DNA of 64,000 nt from Pseudolabrys sp035718275 (GCA_035718275.1 DASTHI010000031.1:62001-126000), one strand, 5' to 3'; positions 43,430-52,364 are shown, counted from the first letter of the stretch. Notes: generated from the sequence alone by a model not told the origin. Made by a program: numbers and translations.

Positions 43430-43467
43430 ACAAAACAAGACGGCAGAAACGCACGTCGCTTCTGCCG
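43430..43467 (-). terminator. Attenuator/terminator hairpin after the Liv-type binding protein gene
   Basis: On the minus strand, CGGCAGAA and TTCTGCCG form an 8-bp stem (43441-43448 with 43460-43467, 11-base loop), followed by TCTTGTTTTG. It begins 23 bases after the binding-protein stop, and the permease genes follow. It is probably a partial terminator or 3'-end stabiliser that raises binding-protein level over permease. Confidence 0.65.
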
Positions 43468-43489
43468 CCGATTATGCATCAGAATCGGA

Positions 43490-44665
43490 TCACTTCATCG
43501 GACATTTGTCGTGGAAGCGATCCTGATCATCTTTCACGATCGTGGCGACAGTCTTAAGCACGTAGTCGCCTTTGGCATCCTTCACCACATCCTGCAGATA
43601 GAAGTTCTGAACCGGGATATGGTTGTTGCCGAATTTGAAGTTGCCACGCACCGACTTGAAGTCCGCTTTTTCCAGCGCCTTCTGAACCGCAGCCTTATCG
43701 GACAAATTGCCCTTGGTGGCGATGACTGCCGAGGCAATCAGATTGGCCGCATCATATGTCTGTGCGCCATAGAACGAAGGCTTCTTGCCGGGATATTTCT
43801 TTTCGAAATCGGCGACGAACTTCTTGTTCGCTTCGTTGGGAAGATCGTTCACCCATTCCTGAGCTCCGGGCACGCCGAGCGCGAGCTCCTTCTGCAGAGG
43901 CAAGGACAGTTCATCAATGGTGAAAGCTGTATACAACGGAATCTTGCCCTTCAGCCCCGCCTGCGCGTACTGGCTCAGGAACTGCACGCCGGCCTTGCCG
44001 GGATAGAACACGAAAATGGCATCCGGGTTGGCTGCTTTTGCCTTTGCTAGTTCAGCGGAGAAATCAAGCTGCGAGGGCCAGGTGGTGAGTTCCTGACCGA
44101 CTACCTTCCCCTTGAAGGTCGAAGCCACGCCGGCCAGCATGTCCTTGCCGGCGGCATAGTTGGGACCAATCAGGAAGACGGTCTTCACGCCCTTCTGATT
44201 CATGTAAAGGCCCATCGCCTGCGGCGTTTGGTCGTTCTGCCAGGACGTCGAAAAGATATACGGCGAGCACTGCTCGCCTGCGATCTGGTGCGGGCCCGCA
44301 TTCGACGTGATCAGGAACGTCTTCGAATCGACGGCGGGCTTGATTGAGGCGAGCAGGACGTTGGACCAGATATAACCGACGATGAAGTCCACCTTGTCCG
44401 ACTCGATCAGCTTTTCAGTCTTCTGCTTGCCGACCTCGGGCTTCAGCGTATCGTCCTCGTAGATCACTTCGACCGGCAGGCCGCCCATCTTGCGGCCGAG
44501 ATGGTCGAGCGCGAGTTCGAAGCTGTCGCGCATATTATTGCCGATAACGGCAGTCGGCCCGCTGAAGGTGGAGACGAAGCCGATCTTAACGGACTTGTTC
44601 TGCGCCGCAGCTGGGCCTGCTGCGAGAAGCAGAGCGACGCTTGCGCCCAAAATAGCCTTACGCAT
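43490..44665 (-). CDS. ABC transporter substrate-binding protein (LivK-like, peripla_BP_6)
   Basis: A 391-residue periplasmic binding protein with a signal peptide (MRKAILGASVALLLAAGPAAAQ) and a strong GGGAGGAA SD. The mature part has VKIGFVSTFSGPTAVIGNNM, LPVEVIYEDDTLKPEVGKQK, VDFIVGYIWSNVLLAS and FLIGPNYAAGKDMLAG, the type I periplasmic fold of the Leu/Ile/Val-binding family. Hyphomicrobiales have many such paralogues for aromatic acids and amides. It is the first gene of the importer and diverges by 271 bases from a FAD-oxidoreductase operon, implying that the ligand is that operon's substrate (inference). Confidence 0.9.
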   Translation of the reverse strand: MRKAILGASVALLLAAGPAAAQNKSVKIGFVSTFSGPTAVIGNNMRDSFELALDHLGRKMGGLPVEVIYEDDTLKPEVGKQKTEKLIESDKVDFIVGYIWSNVLLASIKPAVDSKTFLITSNAGPHQIAGEQCSPYIFSTSWQNDQTPQAMGLYMNQKGVKTVFLIGPNYAAGKDMLAGVASTFKGKVVGQELTTWPSQLDFSAELAKAKAANPDAIFVFYPGKAGVQFLSQYAQAGLKGKIPLYTAFTIDELSLPLQKELALGVPGAQEWVNDLPNEANKKFVADFEKKYPGKKPSFYGAQTYDAANLIASAVIATKGNLSDKAAVQKALEKADFKSVRGNFKFGNNHIPVQNFYLQDVVKDAKGDYVLKTVATIVKDDQDRFHDKCPMK

Positions 44666-44936
44666 ATGTGTTCCTCCCGGGGCCGTTTCGGCCGTGTTTT
44701 GGATCGCCTAATTTACCGGCAAGAAGGGCCAATCGTCCACCCGCGTCGGCCGCACAGACCCGCTAGAAAGGCGTCCATCCACACTGGCCTGGCCAGGAAG
44801 TCCGCCGAAAAGGACACCGCACGGATGGAATCGCGTCGCGTCTTCCAATCGTGCGGTTGACCTCGATGCCATCGGCCCGGCAGTGTGATCAAACCAGCGC
44901 ACGATCCGCACGAAATATAGTTCGCGAGGACCAGCG

Positions 44937-46568
44937 GTGCCCAAAGCGCTCGAAAAGACTTACGACGGCATCATCATCGGGGCGGGACATCACGGCCTCA
45001 TTCTCGGCAGTTATCTCGCGCGGGCCGGCCTGCAAGTCCTTCTGGTCGAAAGGCGCCTCGCGTATGGCGGGGGCCTCTCCACGCAGGAGGTGACGCTACC
45101 CGGCTTCTATCACAATCTGCATTCCATCAATCACTTCCACATCAGCGAGGCACCCTGGTTCAGAGACCTCGACCTGGCGGATCGCGTCACCTACATCACA
45201 CCCCGGTACGAATTCGGCCAGGGGCATCGTGACGGCTCTGCGCTCGTGCTTGGCCGAAACCTGGAAGAGTCCATCGCCAATATCGCGCGTTTCTCGAAGC
45301 GCGATGCGGACACCTTTCGAGAGTGGAACCGCAAGGCGGAAAAGATCACAGCACAAATTTTCCTGCCCGAGCGGTACGCCGAGCCCCTGCCAAAGCAAGA
45401 ACGCGAAGCGTTGCTCTCGCGCAACGCGCTGGGGCGTGAATTTCTCGAAATTTCGCGGCGGCAGCCGCTCGATGTCGTGCGCGAGCTGTTCGAAAACGAG
45501 CACGTCAGGCTGCTCTTCCTGTTCAAGGTCTCGCTGTTCGGTACCTGGCTTGTCGACACGCTGTCGAAGACATCCCCCATGGGCTCGGTTATCCGCGCCT
45601 TCGACCTCGAGAGCGGGTATCAGCTATGCCAAGGCGGCTCGTTCAATCTCGCGCGCGGCCTGATGGAAACTTTCATCAGTGCCGGCGGCACGTTTGCGCC
45701 GCAGACGAACATTGATCGAATCGTGATCGAAAACGGCCGCGCGACAGGCATTCAACTGCACGACGGCCGAACGGTGCGCGCGAGACAATTCGTTGCCTCG
45801 ACTCTCGATGTGCACCAGACGTTCGAGAAGCTGATCGGGCGTGAGCAACTGCCCGCCGGCTTTGCTCGGAAGCTCGACGATTTCCAGTATACGGCATGGA
45901 GCCTGTTCGGCCTGCATCTCGCGCTTGAGGAAAGTCCGCGCTTCGCGGCGGAAAGCTTCGATCCGAACATCAACCGCTCGCTGAAATGGAGCATCGGCGC
46001 CGAGACCATGGAGGACCTGTTCTCGGCGCATCAGGACGTGCAGGCGGGCCGCGTTCCAAGAATCGTGCAATTCGGCTCCGGCCCCTTGAGCTTGCTCGAT
46101 CCGACGCAAGCACCGCCGGGGAAGCACACCACGTATTGCTGGCACGTGATGCCGCTCAATCCGGACCTCGGCGGGACGAGCTACGAGAGCTTCAAGGAGG
46201 AATTCTCGGACAAGATCATCGAAGTGTTTGCGCGATACTGCCCCAACATGACCGCAAAGAACATTCTGGGGCGGTTCGTCTATACGGGCCGGGAATATGT
46301 CCAGGAGATGATAAATATGCGCGGTGGCGACATCTTCATGGGCGCATTCAACGCCGAGCAGGTGATGTACAATCACTTCGGATATCGTTCGCCAATTCCG
46401 AATTTGTACAACGCCGGCTCGGCAGCCCATCCTGGCGGCGCAATCTCCGGAGGCGCGGGTTACATCACTGCCGGCATCATTGCCGGCGAACTGGGTCTGA
46501 AGCCATGGTGGAAACCTTGGAACGCGCGCGCAGCATTGGAGCGATTGCCTGAACTGGACGCGGCGTGA
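44937..46568 (+). CDS. FAD-dependent oxidoreductase, phytoene-desaturase-like (COG1233)
   Basis: A 543-residue flavoprotein starting at GTG 44937, with GAGGA upstream. The N-terminal dinucleotide fold reads YDGIIIGAGHHGLILGSYLARAG followed by VERRLAYGGGLSTQEVTLPG. The C-terminal FAD block reads NLYNAGSAAHPGGAISGGAGY. This is the amine-oxidase/carotenoid-desaturase superfamily. No other carotenoid gene is present, so a catabolic dehydrogenation of an imported compound is more likely (inference). It is first in a five-gene plus-strand operon diverging from the Liv-type importer. Reaction and substrate are unknown. Confidence 0.83.
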   Translation: MPKALEKTYDGIIIGAGHHGLILGSYLARAGLQVLLVERRLAYGGGLSTQEVTLPGFYHNLHSINHFHISEAPWFRDLDLADRVTYITPRYEFGQGHRDGSALVLGRNLEESIANIARFSKRDADTFREWNRKAEKITAQIFLPERYAEPLPKQEREALLSRNALGREFLEISRRQPLDVVRELFENEHVRLLFLFKVSLFGTWLVDTLSKTSPMGSVIRAFDLESGYQLCQGGSFNLARGLMETFISAGGTFAPQTNIDRIVIENGRATGIQLHDGRTVRARQFVASTLDVHQTFEKLIGREQLPAGFARKLDDFQYTAWSLFGLHLALEESPRFAAESFDPNINRSLKWSIGAETMEDLFSAHQDVQAGRVPRIVQFGSGPLSLLDPTQAPPGKHTTYCWHVMPLNPDLGGTSYESFKEEFSDKIIEVFARYCPNMTAKNILGRFVYTGREYVQEMINMRGGDIFMGAFNAEQVMYNHFGYRSPIPNLYNAGSAAHPGGAISGGAGYITAGIIAGELGLKPWWKPWNARAALERLPELDAA

Positions 46569-46639
46569 GAAGCGGCACGTACCAGCGTTTCAGCTTGCGA
46601 AGGCATGAGTCGACAGCAGGATAACAGAGCGAGCGCAGC

Positions 46640-47425
46640 ATGAGCGTACGCCCAGACAACATCGTATTTCCCGGGCTCAAGGATCGTGTCGTCATCATTA
46701 CCGGCGCCGGACAGGGAATCGGCCGCGTGTTCGCGAAATCTTTTGCCGCAGCCGGTGCGCGGTCCGTCATTGCCGAAATCAACGAAGCCAAGGCTGCTGC
46801 GGTGTCCGAGGAAATCATGCAAGCCGGCGGCCAGGCCCTGGCCGTGACGACGGATGTGGCCGAGGAAGCCTCGATCAGGGAAATGATCGAAGTGGTGGAG
46901 GACGAATATGGCCGAATCGACGTCCTTGTAAACAACGCCGGGATCTTCTCGACGCTTGAGATGCGTCCATTCGACAAGATCCCACTAAAGGAATGGGAGC
47001 GGGTGCTCCGCGTCAATCTCACCGGCCCGTTTCTCTGCGCATGCGCGGTTCTGCCGGCGATGCGTCGAGCCAAATGGGGCCGAATTATCAATGTCGGCTC
47101 CGGCGCGGTGCGCCTCGGTCGCCCAAACTATCTGCACTACATTGCCAGCAAGGCCGCACTTGCAGGAATGAGCCTCTCGATGGCGCGAGAACTCGGCCAA
47201 GACAATATCACCGTGAATGCGATTCTGCCTGGAGCCACGTTCACCGAGATTGAGCGCAAGACCGTCACTCCGGCGCAGAAGGAACGCATCGTCTCGATGC
47301 AATGCGTGCCGCGCCCCGAGCTGCCCGAGGATCTGGTCGGCGCCGTGCTGTTTTTGGCTTCCGAGGCATCCGCCTTCGTGACGGGGCAAAACATCAATCT
47401 CGATGGCGGTGTCACCTGGTCGTGA
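46640..47425 (+). CDS. SDR family NAD(P)-dependent oxidoreductase
   Basis: A 261-residue classical short-chain dehydrogenase. Cofactor motif TGAGQGIG (~residue 21), NNAG (~residue 100), the active-site serine in INVGSGA and YxxxK as YIASK (~residue 172), and the C-terminal SAFVTGQNINLDGGVTW. It interconverts an alcohol and a ketone. It follows the FAD enzyme by 71 bases, and the chemistry (dehydrogenate, oxidise alcohol, isomerise or hydrate CoA ester) fits stepwise ring or side-chain degradation. Confidence 0.92.
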   Translation: MSVRPDNIVFPGLKDRVVIITGAGQGIGRVFAKSFAAAGARSVIAEINEAKAAAVSEEIMQAGGQALAVTTDVAEEASIREMIEVVEDEYGRIDVLVNNAGIFSTLEMRPFDKIPLKEWERVLRVNLTGPFLCACAVLPAMRRAKWGRIINVGSGAVRLGRPNYLHYIASKAALAGMSLSMARELGQDNITVNAILPGATFTEIERKTVTPAQKERIVSMQCVPRPELPEDLVGAVLFLASEASAFVTGQNINLDGGVTWS

Positions 47426-47511
47426 GCGCTTCTTCCTCATCGCAAAAAAGCGCAGACCATCTGAAGGCAGCCTGTTGGCTTCTCACCGCGGAATGACGTA
47501 GAGGTGGATTC

Positions 47512-48354
47512 ATGACTCCCACCGTCGCCATCATCGCGCCCGGCAATATGGGGGCCGGCATTGGCCAACGCCTCACGGACAATGCGGTCACGGTACTCAC
47601 GTCATTGGCGGGTCGCAGCGAGGAGAGCGTGACGCGCGCGCACAAAGCCGCCATGCAACCCGTCGATGAGCGGCGTCTCGCGGAAGCGGACTTTTTGCTT
47701 TCAATCGTGCCTCCTGGAGAGGCGCTCAATCTTGCACGCTCTCTCGCAGCTATGCTGACAAGCGTAAACAGAAAGCCGGTTTATGTGGAATGCAATGCGG
47801 TCAGCCCGGCGACAATGCAGAAGATCGCCGATATCGTTGCCGCGACAGGCTGTCCATTCGTCGCCGCGGGCATCATCGGGCCGCCCCCAAGGCCGGGCAG
47901 CAACAACACGAAAATCTATGCCTCGGGTCCCGTGGCCGGGCAACTGAGCAAGCTCAATGACTACGGCCTGATCGTGCGCGTTCTCGATGGGCCGCTCACC
48001 GCGGCATCTGCACTGAAAATGTCCTATGCTGGAATCACCAAAGGTTTCACTGCACTCGGCGCGACGATGATGCTGGCAGCCATTCGCGGCGGCTCGGCCG
48101 ATGCCCTGAACGCCGAACTGGCCGAAAGCCGTCCCGATCTTCTCCGCTACTTGTGTGCTCAGCTGCCTACGATGTATTCCAAGTCCTATCGATGGGTGGC
48201 CGAGCTCGAGGAAATCGCGGCATTTGTCGGCGAGGAGTATCCTGAGCACGACATGTTGTCTGCCGCAGCACAGCTATATCGACGATTGGCCGCAGATTTC
48301 GAGGGCGAAAGGGACGAAGTTGACAAGCTCGATCGCTTCGTCGGCAAGCCATGA
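47512..48354 (+). CDS. NAD(P)-dependent oxidoreductase with DUF1932 domain
   Basis: A 280-residue 6-phosphogluconate-dehydrogenase-like protein. The N-terminal Rossmann fold opens with MTPTVAIIAPGNMGAGIGQR and continues to EADFLLSIVPPGEAL. The C-terminal half is a DUF1932 helical domain (ALKMSYAGITKGFTALGATMML), whose lysine in SYAGITKG corresponds to the catalytic lysine of beta-hydroxyacid dehydrogenases. Characterised members are few. It is coupled to the next gene by a 4-base overlap. The substrate is unknown. Confidence 0.83.
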   Translation: MTPTVAIIAPGNMGAGIGQRLTDNAVTVLTSLAGRSEESVTRAHKAAMQPVDERRLAEADFLLSIVPPGEALNLARSLAAMLTSVNRKPVYVECNAVSPATMQKIADIVAATGCPFVAAGIIGPPPRPGSNNTKIYASGPVAGQLSKLNDYGLIVRVLDGPLTAASALKMSYAGITKGFTALGATMMLAAIRGGSADALNAELAESRPDLLRYLCAQLPTMYSKSYRWVAELEEIAAFVGEEYPEHDMLSAAAQLYRRLAADFEGERDEVDKLDRFVGKP

Positions 48355-49157
48355 CGGTGCAAGCGCCGGTGATCATGGAGAACCGCGGCGGCTATTGCGT
48401 CATCACGTTCAACCGGCCGGACAAGCTCAACGCCTTCAACGAAGCGATGCATGAGGGGCTGCGGACGGCTATCGACGGTGCCGAAGCCGACGAGAGCTGC
48501 CGCGCGTTGCTGATTACCGGAGCAGGTCGCGGATTTTGCGCCGGCCAGGACCTCGGCGATCGACTCGCGAAACGTGGAGAAACAGTCGTTCTCGGGGGTG
48601 CGCAGGAGGCTTATTACAATCCGCTTGTTCGCAAGCTGCGCGCCCTGCCATTTCCGGTGATCGCGGCCGTGAACGGCGTCGCCGCCGGGGCCGGCTGCAA
48701 CATTGCGCTGGCTTGCGACATCGTGCTGGCCGCGCGATCTGCTCGCTTCATCCAGTCCTTCGCGCGCGTCGGACTGGTGCCGGATTCGGGCGGTACATGG
48801 TTTCTTCCCCGGCTTGTCGGTGAAGCGCGGGCGCGCGGCCTCGCACTTCTCGCAGAGCCGCTGCCAGCCGAAAAGGCGGAGCAATGGGGTCTGATCTGGA
48901 AATGCGTCGACGACGCCGCGCTGTCCGGCGAGGCGCAGAAGATTTGCGAATATTTCGCCGCCGCACCGACGCAGGGGCTGGCCTTGATCAAGCGCGCGCT
49001 CGATGCATCGGCAACGAATAGCCTGGACGACCAGCTCGACCTCGAGCGAGATTCTCAGCGGCGGGCGAGCCTCACGGCAGATTATGCCGAGGGGGTGCGG
49101 GCCTTCATGGAAAAGCGCAAGCCGAACTTCAGCGGCAGGACGAAACCGGAAGAATGA
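48351..49157 (+). CDS. Enoyl-CoA hydratase/isomerase family protein (PaaG-like)
   Basis: A 268-residue crotonase-fold enzyme. Oxyanion-hole and active-site segments: ITGAGRGFCAGQDLGDR (~residue 58) and AAGAGCNIALACDIVLAA (~residue 105), followed by FIQSFARVGLVPDSGGTWFLPRLVG. The SFARVGLVPDSGGTW wording and the Asp in it are typical of PaaG (ring-epoxide isomerase/oxepin-forming) proteins. It may hydrate or isomerise a CoA thioester. No CoA ligase is within this operon; the acyl-CoA synthetase at 9.9-11.5 kb is distant. It is coupled on both sides (4-base overlaps). Confidence 0.9.
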   Translation: MTVQAPVIMENRGGYCVITFNRPDKLNAFNEAMHEGLRTAIDGAEADESCRALLITGAGRGFCAGQDLGDRLAKRGETVVLGGAQEAYYNPLVRKLRALPFPVIAAVNGVAAGAGCNIALACDIVLAARSARFIQSFARVGLVPDSGGTWFLPRLVGEARARGLALLAEPLPAEKAEQWGLIWKCVDDAALSGEAQKICEYFAAAPTQGLALIKRALDASATNSLDDQLDLERDSQRRASLTADYAEGVRAFMEKRKPNFSGRTKPEE

Positions 49158-49969
49158 CGAACAGAGAACCATTGCGTGTCGGGCTCGCCGGTCTCGGCGC
49201 CGTAGGTCTCGAAGTGGCCAAGCGGCTGCTCGCCGGCGTCCCCGGCTTGACACTTGCGGCAATCGCCGTGCGCGACCCCGAAAAAGCACGACGCGTTCTG
49301 CCGGAGGCGGGAAAAGAAATTCCGTTACGGAAGGCGACTGAACTGGCGGAAGATTGCGACATCGTGGTCGAATGCCTGCCGCCGGCACTGTTCCGCGAGG
49401 TGGCGGTCAGCGCCATCGACCGGGGACGCATCTTCATGCCGCTTTCGGTTGCCCAGTTGCTGGAGAACGGCGATCTCATCGATCGCGCAAAAGCAACGGG
49501 CGCCCGCATACTGGTGCCTACAGGTGCACTGATCGGACTTGATGCCGTTCGAGCAGCTGCCGAGGGCACGATCCATTCGGTGCGCATGGTCACGCGCAAA
49601 CCACCGGCCGGGCTGGAGGGCGCTCGATATTTGCGCGAACGCAATATTTCCGTAAGCGGCCTCAAGGAACCATTGAAGGTCTTTGAGGGCAGCGCACGCG
49701 AGGGCGCGAAAGGTTTCCCCACGAACGTCAATGTCGCGGCAGCCCTGAGTCTGGCGGGCATCGGGCCTGACCGTACGCAATTGGAAATCTGGGCCGATCC
49801 GACGGTGACTCGCAATACTCACACCATCACCGTCGATGCTGATAGCGCACGCTTCACGATGACAATCGAGAATATTCCGTCGGAGAATCCCCGCACCGGG
49901 AAAAACGTGGCGCCGTCCACGGTGGCTGCTCTGCGCGGCCTCGTCTCCGAACTCAAAGTCGGGACCTGA
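49154..49969 (+). CDS. Aspartate dehydrogenase-like oxidoreductase (NadX/DUF108 family)
   Basis: A 271-residue protein of the L-aspartate dehydrogenase family. Rossmann motif VGLAGLGAVGLEVAKRLL, then DIVVECLPPALFRE, the family block ILVPTGALIGLDAVRAA and the C-terminal KGFPTNVNVAAALSLAGIG with RNTHTITVD, where the NTH histidine corresponds to the family's catalytic histidine. True AspDH makes iminoaspartate for NAD synthesis and sits with nadA/nadC. Here it closes a catabolic operon, so it may deaminate a different amino acid or act on a related imine (inference). Overlaps the previous gene by 4 bases. Confidence 0.85.
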   Translation: MTNREPLRVGLAGLGAVGLEVAKRLLAGVPGLTLAAIAVRDPEKARRVLPEAGKEIPLRKATELAEDCDIVVECLPPALFREVAVSAIDRGRIFMPLSVAQLLENGDLIDRAKATGARILVPTGALIGLDAVRAAAEGTIHSVRMVTRKPPAGLEGARYLRERNISVSGLKEPLKVFEGSAREGAKGFPTNVNVAAALSLAGIGPDRTQLEIWADPTVTRNTHTITVDADSARFTMTIENIPSENPRTGKNVAPSTVAALRGLVSELKVGT

Positions 49970-49972
49970 AGC

Positions 49973-51124
49973 TCAGACGCGCAGAAAGATCTTCTTCTTG
50001 TAAAGATACCCGGCGAGCGCGATAGCAAATGCCAGACCTAGCAGGTGAGCAACGAAAAGTCCCGTGCCAGGCGTGACCATTCGGTCCAACCATCTCGACA
50101 CGTCGCCGCCAACGAAACGCAGTGCGAAGGGCTCGAACCCGAACACCCCATTGATGAAGTATATTGTAATAGCGTTCGCACCCAGCCAGAGAAACCCTGT
50201 CGCCCACGCTTTCCATTCCCACACGTCCACGATCTGGTGCAGAATCCCGAGCATAATCGCGCTGTATCCGCCCGCGACCAATGCGAATGAGGACGTCCAG
50301 ATCGCCTTCACGATCGGAAACTGCAGACTCCAAAGATAGCCGACTGCGACCATCAAAACTCCGCTCAGGATCAGGTAAACAGACTTATCCGCCGGCCTCA
50401 GGCGATCGTTCTTGAGCAGAAGACCTGTCAAGACTCCGAGCACGCACGTTCCGATTGCCGGAATTGTGCTCAGCAGTCCTTCGGGATCTCGCGTTTCGTC
50501 CCACAATCGGCCGGGCAGATAGTGCAGATCGATCCAATTCGCGAGATTGGCATCCGGCGCATACGAGCCCACACCGACCCCCGGCACCGGCACGAATGTC
50601 AGCAGCGCCCAGTACCCACCGAGCAACACCACGAGAGATCCGATCAATCCGCGCCAGTCGAAATTGAGAAAGAGCAGGGATGCGAAGAGATAACAGATGG
50701 CGATCCGCTGCAGCACGCCCACCAAACGTAGATCGCTCCACTGATGGCCTACGCCGCCATAAAAGAGCACTCCAAGCACATAGAGCAGCAGCGCACGCCG
50801 AAAAACCCGCAAATGGGCTTTCCACTTCCCCTCGCGCTGCACGGTCCTGGGCAACGCGAGGACAATTGCTACTCCCGTTACGAAAATGAACAATGGAAAG
50901 ATGAAGTCATAAAAGCGAAATCCCTCCCAGTCCGCATGATTCATCTGCGTAGCCAGAAAGCTTCCGATCGAATGCAGTACGGGGCCTTTATCTCGTAGCA
51001 TCCGCGCAAGCGCCCAGGTGGCTCCGTCGCCTCCAATGATCCAGAACATGCTGAAACCGCGCAGCGCATCAACCGAGACCACGCGGTGGGTCTGCAAGGA
51101 GACTGGGACGTCTGGATAGTGCAT
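49973..51124 (-). CDS. DUF5009 / heparan-alpha-glucosaminide N-acetyltransferase-like membrane protein
   Basis: A 383-residue polytopic inner-membrane protein. The N-terminal RVVSVDALRGFSMFWIIGGD is the signature of the HGSNAT/NagX (DUF5009/DUF1624) acyltransferase family, followed by FYDFIFPLFIFVTGVAIVLAL and about ten helices. Relatives transfer acetyl groups across membranes to amino sugars. It converges on the aspartate-dehydrogenase-like gene with a 3-base gap. A 163-base gap before its start separates it from the upstream PIG-L gene, which encodes a deacetylase. Opposed acetyl-transfer and deacetylation functions on a glycan are conceivable (inference). Confidence 0.85.
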   Translation of the reverse strand: MHYPDVPVSLQTHRVVSVDALRGFSMFWIIGGDGATWALARMLRDKGPVLHSIGSFLATQMNHADWEGFRFYDFIFPLFIFVTGVAIVLALPRTVQREGKWKAHLRVFRRALLLYVLGVLFYGGVGHQWSDLRLVGVLQRIAICYLFASLLFLNFDWRGLIGSLVVLLGGYWALLTFVPVPGVGVGSYAPDANLANWIDLHYLPGRLWDETRDPEGLLSTIPAIGTCVLGVLTGLLLKNDRLRPADKSVYLILSGVLMVAVGYLWSLQFPIVKAIWTSSFALVAGGYSAIMLGILHQIVDVWEWKAWATGFLWLGANAITIYFINGVFGFEPFALRFVGGDVSRWLDRMVTPGTGLFVAHLLGLAFAIALAGYLYKKKIFLRV

Positions 51125-51287
51125 GGGACGCCGGCGCTGGCGGGGTAGTTCACCAAACCAAAACGAGTCAGGGTGGAAATGGTTGCCCGATAAACCAGCC
51201 CGCCGATCACAAGACCGGATTGAATCAGGTTAACAGCGGCACCTCGCACCGCATAGGCCGGTTCAAGCGACTAATTCGGGAAAAAGT

Positions 51288-52235
51288 CTATCGCCTTGCC
51301 GCTGTGATTGCGCTTCTCTGCTGAAAGCAACGTCCCGCCGGCTCCTGAACGCGGAAGTAATTCCGTCCGACGAAAGATTCGTCGTAGTGATGCCAGGATG
51401 TCCGATGGTCGAAAGCCTGCACGCCGGCAAGCGTCACGGCGAACACCGAGCTTTCCATGTCTCGCTGCCTCTCGTCCAGGTTTTGAGGCAGTTGAGAGCT
51501 TGCATAGTCTATGTAGTACACGCGACGTACGCAGTCCGCATCCTTCACCGCCTGCAAGGCAGCCTTTGCCGTCATGACATGATCGGAATGGTCTTTCGGA
51601 TTGATGCGGGCGTCCGTCTCGGCCACGTTGATCTGTATGAGCGGGCTCTGGCCGCGTTCGTGAGAGACAATGGCTGCCAGTGTGGCAACCAGATCTCCCC
51701 AACCGCGATACGTGGTCGAACCGTCTACGGCATGCAAAATGTCGTTTTCGCCGCTAGCCAGACGCTTCAGCGATTCCAGTCCAGTGTCGTAATAGCCGTC
51801 TCCGGACCAGTGCCCGTCCGGAACCCGTAGAAAATAGGCAACTGTGTTTCTGTAGGTCACCCGATAGATCGAGTGTCCATTGATGTTAGTGGGCGCGGCT
51901 ACGCGTTCGCCGGGCGTCGCATCGGCGTCCGCCATAAAACGTATTGCAGTTTCAGCCCCGTTTTCGCGCGCCAGATAGAACGGATGCTTGCGGCCACCCC
52001 ATCCGATGCCGAGACCCGCATCACCCGCGGTGAGGTGGACGAAAACGGTTTTCATGGCCCCGCCGTTCACGTCCTGGAAGGCAGATGGATTCATGAACAG
52101 CTGCCAGTCATCCTCATGCGCGGCGAAATAAAATGACACCTTGTCGGTTGCCTTGCTCTCCTGTGCAAAAGCTGGCCCGACCGCAAACGCGATCGCGGCA
52201 AGGCACATCATTACGATCGAACGTGACATCGACAT
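51288..52235 (-). CDS. Secreted PIG-L/LmbE family deacetylase
   Basis: A 315-residue exported protein. ATG 52235 with GGGGGCGAG upstream begins a signal peptide (MSMSRSIVMMCLAAIAFAVG, cleavage near AFAQ). The longer frame lacks these. The zinc/active-site motif is AAHEDDWQLFM (family pattern H-x-D-D), and the second histidine motif is PKDHSDHVMTA (HxxH-like). This is the N-acetylglucosaminyl-deacetylase (PIG-L) fold, here sent to the periplasm or outside. Likely substrate is an N-acetylated sugar or glycolipid. It is transcribed leftwards toward the acyltransferase-like gene and diverges from the Mo-hydroxylase operon. Confidence 0.85.
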   Translation of the reverse strand: MSMSRSIVMMCLAAIAFAVGPAFAQESKATDKVSFYFAAHEDDWQLFMNPSAFQDVNGGAMKTVFVHLTAGDAGLGIGWGGRKHPFYLARENGAETAIRFMADADATPGERVAAPTNINGHSIYRVTYRNTVAYFLRVPDGHWSGDGYYDTGLESLKRLASGENDILHAVDGSTTYRGWGDLVATLAAIVSHERGQSPLIQINVAETDARINPKDHSDHVMTAKAALQAVKDADCVRRVYYIDYASSQLPQNLDERQRDMESSVFAVTLAGVQAFDHRTSWHHYDESFVGRNYFRVQEPAGRCFQQRSAITAARR

Positions 52236-52325
52236 AATTCTCGCCCCCGGCCAACATTCAGCAAATAGGCCAGGAATTTGACGGTGGCAACGCGACAACG
52301 CGGCGCCCTTCCTGAGCAAGCCTGT

Positions 52326-52364
52326 TTGACAAACGGCTGCGCCGGTTTATCGTTTGTGTACAAA
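52326..52364 (+). promoter_or_regulatory. Candidate sigma-70 promoter with GntR-like operator
   Basis: TTGACA (52326-52331), 16 bases, TATCGT (52348-52353) resembles a sigma-70 promoter with a weak -10. Overlapping the start region is the inverted repeat TTTGT-GT-ACAAA (52353-52364), close to the TTGT-N2-ACAA operators bound by GntR-family repressors. A second inverted repeat, GTTTG-A-CAAAC (52324-52334), covers the -35. The Mo-hydroxylase operon begins 22 bases later. No GntR gene is in the window. Confidence 0.45.

Noticed and set aside
44937..46568. Carotenoid biosynthesis gene (crtI)
   Set aside because: Only general COG1233 similarity; no crtB/crtE/crtY neighbours and the operon is catabolic in character.
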